Source: Chloroflexota bacterium (GTDB taxonomy: Bacteria; Chloroflexota; Anaerolineae; Caldilineales; Caldilineaceae). Taken from it: DNA of 6,024 nt. A model generated the notes under the pieces. The model searched no databases. It was not told the DNA's origin and worked only from the letters and a program-made list of their open reading frames with translations. How positions within the stretch are numbered: the stretch's first letter is position 1; every line of letters starts with the position of its first letter. A program made the translations under genes and the position numbers. Positions 1-6,024 of the stretch are shown here, one piece after another. Location of the stretch: assembly GCA_003577005.1 (NCBI GenBank), contig QEUW01000444.1:1-6024 (forward strand), given 5' to 3'.

Positions 1-182
1 GTCTCCGGCCAGACGATGAAGGCGGGCAGGCGACCGCTGCCAAAATGACCGGCGACCCGTTCGGGCGGCATGGCAACGTTGGCGCCCCCCGAATAGACAA
101 AGCGGTCCAGGTCGTTGTCCGAGACGTTGACAGAACCGACGATACCGGAGAGTCGATCTCCCAAAGCATCACTGTTTGGCAA
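1..182 (-). CDS. Probable FAD-linked oxidase (GlcD / D-lactate dehydrogenase type), N-terminal part only
   Basis: The minus strand encodes 60 residues from a TTG codon (180-182) and runs off the window. The start is chosen because an AGGAG-type ribosome binding site (GAAGGAG) lies about 10 nt upstream and no other frame gives a sensible protein. The visible peptide has a 'LSGIVGSVNVSD...DRFVYSGGANVAMPPE' stretch followed by 'PAFIVWPE'. This resembles the segment that precedes the FAD-binding PCMH domain in glycolate oxidase GlcD and D-lactate dehydrogenase proteins: an 'IVG..NVSD' helix, a 'Y' plus small-residue segment, then a hydrophobic strand ending in Pro. The family oxidises 2-hydroxy acids such as D-lactate or glycolate with FAD, and some members carry a fused Fe-S domain. 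That part is not visible here. The gene starts 39 bp after the GntR regulator stop, so the two are probably co-transcribed. The identification rests on a short N-terminus; another FAD_binding_4 protein is possible. Confidence 0.6.
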   Translation of the reverse strand, partial: MPNSDALGDRLSGIVGSVNVSDNDLDRFVYSGGANVAMPPERVAGHFGSGRLPAFIVWPE

Positions 183-221
183 GGGGCAGTTTCTCCTTCT
201 TTCTCAGCGGTTGCCGGGCCT

Positions 222-983
222 TTAGTCGGGCAACCGTTCAATGTGACGGCGGGTCTGCTCCACATCTTCACGAATTTGCACAAAGTGGTCGGCCATTGCC
301 TGCACCGCCTGCTCGGCGTCGCCTGCTGCCACCGCCCGGTAGATCTTGCGATGGTGGTTCTGTGCCCGCTCTGTGCCGTTGGCTACGGCCAGAATCATAT
401 AACGCCGGGTCTCGTCCATCAGGCTGATGGTAGACTCGAAGAAGGTCTCCAACATAGGGTTTTGCACCGAGCGCGCCAGCACGGCATGAAATTCACGGTC
501 AGCGTCGATAAAGGCTACGGGCTGATCCAGCGTTTCTTCCATCTCGTCGAGGTATTGTTTTAGCCGGGCCAGGTGAGGCGCCTCAGCGCGTTGGGCGGCC
601 AGTCGGGCAATCGTGAGTTCCAACATCTCGCGCGTTTCCAGCAGATGGACGATGGTTCCCTGTTGAAACCCCATGCGCAGACGGAGCGCACCGGTGATCA
701 CCGTATTGGCGGGGCTGGTGAGAAAGATACCCTTGCCGGGGCGCACTTGCAGCAGCCCGCGCGTTTGCAGCACCTTAATCCCTTCGCGTACGGCATTACG
801 GCTGACGCCCAGGATCCTCGCCAGTTCTCTCTCCGAGGGTAGTTTTACACCCGACTGCACCTTACCGCTCAGCGCCACCTCTTCCAGTTGCCGCACAACG
901 TCGCTATAGATCGTGACACCGGGGTCTGCACTCCTCAGTAAGGTTTCAATCTCTTGTGGTTGCACCTCTTTGGTGCCTGCCAT
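222..983 (-). CDS. GntR-family transcriptional regulator, FadR subfamily with FCD ligand-binding domain
   Basis: This is a 253-residue protein of normal length for FadR-type regulators. Residues about 24-90 form the GntR winged helix-turn-helix, with the hallmark 'LPSERELARILGVSRNAVREG' followed by 'L...GLLQVRPGKGIFL'. Residues about 113-245 form an all-helical FCD domain. The likely metal/carboxylate site is visible as D162-x3-H166 (in 'DREFH'), H211 ('NHHRKIY') and H233 ('MADHF'), the D-H-H-H pattern of metal-binding FCD proteins that respond to small carboxylates or sugar acids. FCD regulators bind DNA as dimers and usually repress nearby catabolic genes until a pathway intermediate binds. 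The ATG at 981-983 is preceded by AAAGGA at short spacing. Its neighbours (oxidase downstream, SDR and Zn-dehydrogenase upstream) suggest it controls hydroxy-acid or polyol use. LldR-, GlcC- or UxuR-like roles are all possible; the ligand cannot be read from sequence. Confidence 0.92.
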   Translation of the reverse strand: MAGTKEVQPQEIETLLRSADPGVTIYSDVVRQLEEVALSGKVQSGVKLPSERELARILGVSRNAVREGIKVLQTRGLLQVRPGKGIFLTSPANTVITGALRLRMGFQQGTIVHLLETREMLELTIARLAAQRAEAPHLARLKQYLDEMEETLDQPVAFIDADREFHAVLARSVQNPMLETFFESTISLMDETRRYMILAVANGTERAQNHHRKIYRAVAAGDAEQAVQAMADHFVQIREDVEQTRRHIERLPD

Positions 984-995
984 GATGTCCTTTCT

Positions 996-1082
996 AATAC
1001 GAAATCCGGTTGTGTACTGGGCGAATATCCAGGCGAGTAGCCCAGATATATACGTCCAGTGAACAGAGGGATTCGGTATAAG
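996..1082. repeat. Facing pair of the 5-copy repeat element, upstream of the GntR gene
   Basis: Copy 1 lies on the plus strand at 996-1020 (core TACGAAATCCGGTTGTGTAC). Copy 2 lies on the minus strand at 1056-1082 (core TATACCGAATCCCTCTGTTC). Aligned over 30 positions they agree at about 21, so they form an imperfect inverted repeat whose copies point at each other. The first copy begins only 12-13 bp from the regulator ATG, next to its ribosome binding site. The sequence between them is not shared with the other pair, apart from a local CTGGGC/GCCCAG inverted repeat (1017-1022, 1040-1045). It could be a double operator, a leader-RNA stem-loop, or the ends of a miniature element. I see no convincing promoter here for the regulator gene. 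Confidence 0.6.
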
Positions 1083-1182
1083 GTATATCGCTCACAGTGA
1101 TCCAAAGATTGCACAGATAAAGCGCCAAAAATCTGCGAAATCTGGGGATGAAAAAACGGTTTGGTCTCTCAAATGGCCTGCG

Positions 1183-1953
1183 TCAGACCAGACGGGCCGT
1201 AACACCCCCATCGATAAAGAGTGTTGTGCCAGTCACAAAGCCCGCTTCGTCCGAGGCCAGATAGAGCGCGCCATAGGCGATATCTTCGGGCCGGCCCAGC
1301 CGGCCGATTGGATGATACGCCGTAATCGTCTGGCGGGCTGCTGCGGGGTCGGGTGTTCCCTGCAAATAGCGTTCCCACATGGAGGTTTGGATCACACCGG
1401 GGCAAATACAGTTGACTCGCACATTGTGCGGGCCGTAGTCGAGCGCCATGCTGCGCGTCATCGCGACGACACCTCCTTTCGCCGCAGCGTAGGGGGTAGC
1501 GTTGTTGACCGTAGCATGGGCATGAAATGAGGAGATGTTGACCACCGCACCACCGCCCGCCGCTACCAGATGGGGCAGGGCATATTTGGCGCAAAGCCAG
1601 ACACCCCGCAAGTTTACCGCTAGACTCTGCTCCCATTCGGCCAACGTCGTCGCCACTGCCGAGCGATACATCTCGATGCCGGCGTTGTTGACCAGGATAT
1701 GCACCGCGCCAAAGTGTGCCACTGCCTGCTCGACCATCCGCCGGACAGCATCTTCGTCAGCCACATCTGTCTGTACGAATAAGGCCCGCCGTCCCTCTAC
1801 CTGCAAAGCTTCGGCGGCTGCCCGGCCGCTGCCAGCATCGATCTCGGCGATGACAACAGCGGCGCCCATTTTGCAAAACAACTCCGCGACGGCGCGGCCA
1901 ATGCCTGTCCCTGCGCCGGAAATGATGGCTACTTTGTTTGATAGATCTGTCAC
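1183..1953 (-). CDS. Classical short-chain dehydrogenase/reductase (SDR), NAD(P)-dependent
   Basis: This is a complete classical SDR of 256 residues, the usual length. The N-terminal cofactor motif is GAGTGIG (residues 13-19), and NNAG is at 89-92. The catalytic set is complete: N114, S142, Y155 and K159 (Y-x3-K in 'PYAAAKGG'). The C-terminal 'GFVTGTTLFIDGG' is typical of FabG-like oxidoreductases. An acidic residue (E37) at the end of the second beta strand suggests a preference for NAD over NADP. The start is a GTG at 1951-1953, supported by a perfect AGGAGG six nucleotides upstream. It follows the Zn-dehydrogenase by 55 bp with no clear terminator, so the two are probably one operon. Family members oxidise sugars, polyols or sugar acids, or reduce ketones; the substrate cannot be told from sequence. 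A role in a two-dehydrogenase catabolic route is an inference from context. Confidence 0.95.
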   Translation of the reverse strand: MTDLSNKVAIISGAGTGIGRAVAELFCKMGAAVVIAEIDAGSGRAAAEALQVEGRRALFVQTDVADEDAVRRMVEQAVAHFGAVHILVNNAGIEMYRSAVATTLAEWEQSLAVNLRGVWLCAKYALPHLVAAGGGAVVNISSFHAHATVNNATPYAAAKGGVVAMTRSMALDYGPHNVRVNCICPGVIQTSMWERYLQGTPDPAAARQTITAYHPIGRLGRPEDIAYGALYLASDEAGFVTGTTLFIDGGVTARLV

Positions 1954-2003
1954 CCCTATCCTCCTCTTTGTGCCATCTCATTGCACGCTGCGGATTCTTT
2001 TGT

Positions 2004-2019
2004 CGGCCTTAATCGGCCG
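2004..2019 (-). other. Small GC-rich hairpin across the Zn-dehydrogenase stop codon
   Basis: CGGCC (2004-2008) and GGCCG (2015-2019) are perfect complements around a 6-nt loop that contains the TAA stop of the upstream gene. No T-run follows on the minus strand, so it is not a convincing intrinsic terminator. It could slow decay of the dicistronic message or partly attenuate it, or be chance in GC-rich DNA. Confidence 0.3.
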
Positions 2020-3046
2020 GTACGAGTGTGATCTTCACTCCGTCGCGGGCGACCGCTTTGGCCAGGGCGCTCTCCCATTCAGTGATCGGGAACGTGTGTG
2101 TGACCAGTGGGGCTGTCTGCACCTGTCCTGTGCGCAACAGCGTCAAAGCGCGCTGCCAAGCGCTGCGCTTCTGGCTGGCTGAACCTTGAAGCTGGACTTC
2201 CTTTTGCCAGAGGATGTCAAACGGCATAGTGATCGTCCGGCCAAAGATGCCCATCTGGGTGTATTTGCCCCGCTTGCGCACTACGCCGAGACCCATACGG
2301 GCCGCGGTTTCTGCGCCCGAGCACTCGATCACGACATCTGCACCCAGGCCGTCGCTCAATTCCAAAACCTGCGCTGCGACATCGTCCGCATCGGCCCGCA
2401 CGGCCCAATCGACCCCCAGAGAGCTTGCCAGCGCCAGCCGTTTCTCGTCGCCGGCTGTCCCCACCACCATCACCCGGCCTCCTTCGGCTTTGGCCACCTG
2501 TGCGGTCAGCAGCCCAATGGTGCCGGGGCCGAAGACGACGACCAGATCGCCGGCGCTGATGCCTGTCTGTTCACTCACGGCATGGACAGCACAGGAGAGT
2601 GGCTCGGTCAAGGCGCCGGCGGCGAAGTCCACGCCAGCAGGCAAGGGATAGAGCCGTTCCCGCGGCACTCGCACATAGCGCGTAAATGCGCCGTCTACAT
2701 GGTAACCCAGCACCTGGCGCTGCGAACACAGATTGTAATTCCCGCTTTGACAGTAGAGACAGTGGCCGCAGACGCTGTACGAAGTTTCCGCGGTGACGCG
2801 CACACCGGGGCCAATGTCATGGACACCTGCCCCCAGTTCGGCCACTACACCAGAGAACTCATGGCCGATGATGACGGGTGGGCGGAGCCAATCGTTGAAC
2901 TCGCCCTGGGCGATGTGGATATCGCTCCCGCAGATACCCGCCACCTGCACCTCGACCAGCACTTCACCCGGCTTGGGTGATGGCTCTGGCCGTTCCTGGA
3001 TCTCGGTGTTTCCCGCGCCTGCTTGCGTTTTGACGACTGCTTTCAT
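2009..3046 (-). CDS. Zinc-dependent medium-chain dehydrogenase (sorbitol / threonine dehydrogenase-like)
   Basis: This is a complete MDR-superfamily dehydrogenase of 345 residues. The start is placed at the ATG at 3044-3046 ('MKAVVKTQAG'), where family members begin and where an AAAGGG ribosome binding site sits just upstream. The same frame is open to 3106, but those extra 20 residues look unlike the family. The GroES-like domain carries the catalytic zinc ligands C39, H62 and E63 ('GHEFSG') with E148 nearby, and the structural zinc cysteines C93, C96, C99 and C107 are all present. The Rossmann domain shows GPGTIG (173-178). The residue after the second strand is not the usual Asp ('VVGTAGDEKRL'), as in one bacterial subgroup, so cofactor preference is unclear. 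It is the first gene of a two-gene operon with the SDR, behind a promoter with a palindromic operator. The likely reaction is oxidation of a secondary alcohol in a polyol, sugar acid or amino-alcohol; the exact substrate is unknown. Confidence 0.95.
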   Translation of the reverse strand: MKAVVKTQAGAGNTEIQERPEPSPKPGEVLVEVQVAGICGSDIHIAQGEFNDWLRPPVIIGHEFSGVVAELGAGVHDIGPGVRVTAETSYSVCGHCLYCQSGNYNLCSQRQVLGYHVDGAFTRYVRVPRERLYPLPAGVDFAAGALTEPLSCAVHAVSEQTGISAGDLVVVFGPGTIGLLTAQVAKAEGGRVMVVGTAGDEKRLALASSLGVDWAVRADADDVAAQVLELSDGLGADVVIECSGAETAARMGLGVVRKRGKYTQMGIFGRTITMPFDILWQKEVQLQGSASQKRSAWQRALTLLRTGQVQTAPLVTHTFPITEWESALAKAVARDGVKITLVPAD

Positions 3047-3135
3047 ATGCCCTTTCATCGCTGCTGCACAGGAGTGAAACGCCTGCTGGCCATCATGCTG
3101 CAACAAGTCGCTTGCTGGCCTCGCCCGTTTGTTCA

Positions 3136-3169
3136 GGTGACAAAGGCTCCTCGAACAACGGAGGTCACC
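3136..3169 (-). other. Stem-loop in the leader of the dehydrogenase operon
   Basis: On the minus-strand transcript GGTGACCTCC can pair with GGAG and GTCACC: DNA arms GGTGAC (3136-3141) plus CTCC (3147-3150) against GGAGGTCACC (3160-3169). That gives 10 base pairs, a 5-nt bulge (3142-3146) and a 9-nt loop. It lies 90-120 nt upstream of the start codon inside the proposed leader. No matching T-run follows, and it does not fit a riboswitch class that I recognise. Confidence 0.35.
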
Positions 3170-3186
3170 CTGGTCGGGCCGATCAT

Positions 3187-3270
3187 CTTACGAAATCCGT
3201 TTGTTCACTTTAGGGATGCGTCAGAGTAAAACGACGGCACATCGCTAATGAACAGAGGATTCAGTATAAG
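3187..3270. repeat. Facing pair of the 5-copy repeat element, in the dehydrogenase operon leader
   Basis: Copy 3 is on the plus strand at 3187-3210 (core TTACGAAATCCGTTTGTTCAC). Copy 4 is on the minus strand at 3247-3270 (core TATACTGAATCCTCTGTTCAT). They share AATCC and TGTTCA blocks with each other and with the pair near 1000. The centre-to-centre distance of the AATCC cores is about 67 bp here and about 70 bp in the other pair, so the geometry is kept while the sequence between is not. Because the proposed start of transcription is near 3320, this pair would be transcribed and could fold as a long imperfect stem in the leader RNA, or it could act as DNA binding sites. Confidence 0.6.
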
Positions 3271-3304
3271 TGTTAAAAGCAAACCGGAGTTTTGAATTGA
3301 TAGG

Positions 3305-3319
3305 ACTGGTAGTACCAGT
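3305..3319. promoter_or_regulatory. 15-bp perfect palindrome, probable GntR/FadR-type operator
   Basis: ACTGGTA-G-TACCAGT is a perfect inverted repeat with 7-bp arms and a single central base. It contains TGGT-N3-ACCA, the pattern known for FadR-subfamily operators (PdhR, LldR and relatives). It begins 7 bp past the -10 box of the proposed minus-strand promoter and so covers about +1 to +15, where a bound repressor would block initiation. Shorter arms GATAGG and CCTATC flank it unevenly. The FCD regulator encoded at 222-983 is the obvious candidate to bind it; that link is inferred. Confidence 0.65.
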
Positions 3320-3326
3320 ATGACCT

Positions 3327-3355
3327 ATCTTATCATAGCTCAAGTTATCTGTCAA
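3327..3355 (-). promoter_or_regulatory. Sigma70-type promoter of the dehydrogenase operon
   Basis: Reading the minus strand, a consensus -35 TTGACA (3350-3355) is followed after exactly 17 bp by a -10 TAAGAT (3327-3332, four of six consensus bases), in a visibly AT-richer stretch. Transcription would start near 3320, giving a leader of about 270 nt before the ATG at 3046. The palindrome directly after the -10 supports a regulated promoter at this place. Confidence 0.6.
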
Positions 3356-3867
3356 CCACTTTTAGAGTTCAACATAGGGCTCCTCAAAGTGTGTCCAAGA
3401 ACCTCGGCTTGATAGCGAGAGACGGCTCTCTCAAGGCAGTTTACAGCCGTAGCTTTCTCTGAATATCGGTAGTTCTCACCTGTGTGCTCGACTTTTGAGA
3501 AACCGTGGCGTTCAAGAATTCTCATAGAGAAATCAGGTGCGGATTTTTGTTTGATTTGCCCATCAGCAACGCCAGCTGACGCCCAGCCACTGGGCGTTAC
3601 GAAAGCTGGTCAGATGCGACTCAGTTGTGGTGGGAAGTTTTGGAGCCGAACACATAAACGCGTTGGCTGTATGGATTCTACACGGAGCGTGGAAAAAATT
3701 GCCGGCTGGTCTAAAAAACGCACTGCCGCGGACACTCAGCCCGCAAGAGCCGGCGAACTTGCCCCTACCGATTGCCGCAACGTCAGGCAGCCGAAGGTTG
3801 CCAGCGTTCGATGGCCCACTGCCTCCGGGTCGGGCATCGAAATGTGCGACGCAGTGGGATCGACGAC
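3356..3867. other. Intergenic stretch without an intact gene, containing strong hairpins
   Basis: I see no intact protein gene here on either strand: open frames lack family features and good ribosome binding sites. It holds three hairpins. GAGAGA-CGGC-TCTCTC lies at 3417-3432. A two-part stem at 3572-3609 has inner ACGCCCAG/CTGGGCGT around a 3-nt loop and outer CCAGCT/AGCTGG. A longer one at 3815-3858 has outer CCCACTGC/GCAGTGGG, then GTCG/CGAC and GCAT/ATGT around a CGAA loop, with a 6-nt one-sided bulge. None is followed by a clear T-run, so terminator function is uncertain. They may be structured RNA, transcript-end stabilisers of the exporter message, or repeat elements. Confidence 0.4.
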
Positions 3868-4025
3868 CATACCTTCATCAGCTGTCAACCGTGCCAGGAG
3901 ATGCCCAACGGAGTGGCGCGTCTCTTGCTCACTTTCGCCTCGAAGAGGCGCATGGCGAGACGCAGCGCGGGTTCGCTAACCTGGATGAGTTGGTCACATT
4001 TTTGCAAGCGATCACCGATCAGACG
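3868..4025 (+). pseudogene. Probable frameshifted remnant of a small hypothetical gene
   Basis: Three reading frames in succession make one coherent peptide: 'HTFISCQPCQEMPN' (3868-3909), then 'EWRV' (3911-3922), then 'LAHFRLEEAHGETQRGFANL' and 'DELVTFLQAITDQ' (3924-4022). Each join needs the reading frame to move on by one base. The pattern (hydrophobic strand, 'E-I/M-P', 'EWR', a short strand ending in 'GE..RGF', then 'LDELVTFL') matches from memory a kind of short uncharacterised protein common in Chloroflexota and cyanobacteria with an 'EWRG...SGERR-F-DLDEI.AFI' layout. I see no credible start or ribosome binding site, and the last frame runs on past 4054 into the tail of the exporter gene on the other strand. 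It is probably a decayed gene, but the pattern is short and could be coincidental. Confidence 0.35.
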
Positions 4026-4053
4026 GTTACAGATCGAGATCGACACAAGGAGA

Positions 4054-5919
<1,866 letters not shown>

Positions 5920-5955
5920 GATCGCTGCATCCTTCGCTGTGGTAGACTGCCCGGT

Positions 5956-5968
5956 GGTCTGACAGACC
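5956..5968. promoter_or_regulatory. 13-bp perfect inverted repeat in the exporter leader, possible operator
   Basis: GGTCTG-A-CAGACC is a perfect inverted repeat with one central base, flanked by CCCG (5950-5953) and CGGG (5973-5976). It sits 37-49 nt upstream of the exporter ATG and about 12 bp past the proposed -10, the position of a repressor site. The sequence differs from the palindrome at 3305-3319, so a different regulator is likely. As RNA it could also fold into a short hairpin. Confidence 0.4.
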
Positions 5969-5980
5969 TGATCGGGAACA

Positions 5981-6009
5981 ATCTAAGTTGGGGAGCTTTA
6001 AGCATTCAA
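5981..6009 (-). promoter_or_regulatory. Possible promoter of the exporter gene
   Basis: On the minus strand TTGAAT (6004-6009) and TTAGAT (5981-5986) are 17 bp apart. The -35 matches consensus at four of six bases and the -10 at three. The start of transcription would be near 5974, about 55 nt before the ATG. The -35 overlaps the repeat copy at 6004-6024. Moderate support only. Confidence 0.35.
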
Positions 6010-6024
6010 CCGGATTCGGTATAA
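6004..6024 (-). repeat. Fifth copy of the repeat element, at the window edge
   Basis: Read on the minus strand, TTATACCGAATCCGGTTGAA shares TTATACCGAATCC with the copy at 1056-1082 and AATCCGGTTG with the copy at 996-1020. It has no facing partner between 5920 and 6003, so it is either single or paired with sequence outside the window. Its core ACCGAATCCGGT is itself palindromic at 10 of 12 positions. Confidence 0.5.

Noticed and set aside
45..563. A 172-codon plus-strand open frame across the oxidase start and the regulator
   Set aside because: It overlaps two minus-strand genes with family motifs and shows no domain of its own.
996..1082. The repeat pairs as a CRISPR array
   Set aside because: There are only two copies per site, in opposite orientation, poorly conserved, and no cas gene is present.
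1092..1100. TCAC-A-GTGA palindrome upstream of the regulator gene
   Set aside because: At 9 bp with 4-bp arms it is too short to separate from chance, and no promoter could be placed around it.
1163..1192. GGTCT/AGACC inverted repeat after the SDR gene as a terminator
   Set aside because: The 5-bp stem with a 17-nt loop and no T-run is too weak; it also overlaps the SDR stop codon.
2186..2980. A 264-codon plus-strand open frame
   Set aside because: It is antisense to the Zn-dehydrogenase, whose zinc and cofactor motifs are all intact; the plus-strand translation has no recognisable features.
3047..3106. Upstream extension of the Zn-dehydrogenase to an earlier ATG
   Set aside because: The extra 20 residues ('MLQHDGQQAF...') do not look like the family N-terminus, while the ATG at 3046 gives 'MKAVVK' and has its own ribosome binding site.
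3131..3175. T-box-like AGGGTGAC sequence in the dehydrogenase leader
   Set aside because: Only part of the T-box core is matched, there is no specifier stem or terminator, and the downstream genes are not amino-acid or tRNA-synthetase genes.

Overview
The window looks like a chromosomal segment from a moderately GC-rich, free-living bacterium. Gene style suggests Chloroflexota (Anaerolineae/Caldilineae type), but this is only an inference from the mix of FCD-type GntR regulator, GlcD-like oxidase, sorbitol-dehydrogenase-like MDR, SDR and homodimer-style ABC exporter. No rRNA or marker gene is present to prove it. All well-supported genes lie on the minus strand, so transcription runs from high to low coordinates.

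Layout in transcription order. (1) 6024-5920: upstream region of the exporter gene, with a plausible promoter, a 13-bp perfect inverted repeat just downstream of it, and one copy of a repeated element at the window edge. (2) 5919-4054: a complete single-chain ABC exporter half-transporter (six TM segments plus NBD). (3) 4053-3047: about 1 kb without an intact gene. It holds a probable decayed small gene (3868-4025, plus strand), two strong hairpins, a good sigma70-type promoter (3355-3327) and a 15-bp palindrome placed just downstream of its -10. A roughly 270-nt leader follows, containing a hairpin and a pair of facing repeat elements. (4) 3046-2009 and 1953-1183: a zinc-dependent medium-chain dehydrogenase and a classical SDR, 55 bp apart, read as one operon. 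(5) 1182-984: a 199-bp spacer with a second facing repeat pair. (6) 983-222: a GntR/FadR-type regulator with an FCD ligand domain. (7) 182-1: the first 60 residues of a probable FAD-linked (GlcD/D-lactate dehydrogenase type) oxidase, 39 bp after the regulator; the gene continues beyond the window.

Working model: the two NAD(P)-dependent dehydrogenases and the flavin oxidase oxidise a polyol, sugar acid or hydroxy acid, and the FCD regulator senses a carboxylate or sugar-acid intermediate. The palindrome ACTGGTAGTACCAGT in front of the dehydrogenase operon fits the TGGT-N3-ACCA pattern of FadR-subfamily operators and sits where a repressor would block initiation. The exporter has its own promoter and may be unrelated to the pathway. 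I found no RNA gene, CRISPR array, intact mobile element or clearly new multi-gene system. The most unusual features are the five-copy, intergenic-only repeat element (two copies facing each other upstream of each of two transcription units) and the operator/promoter arrangement.
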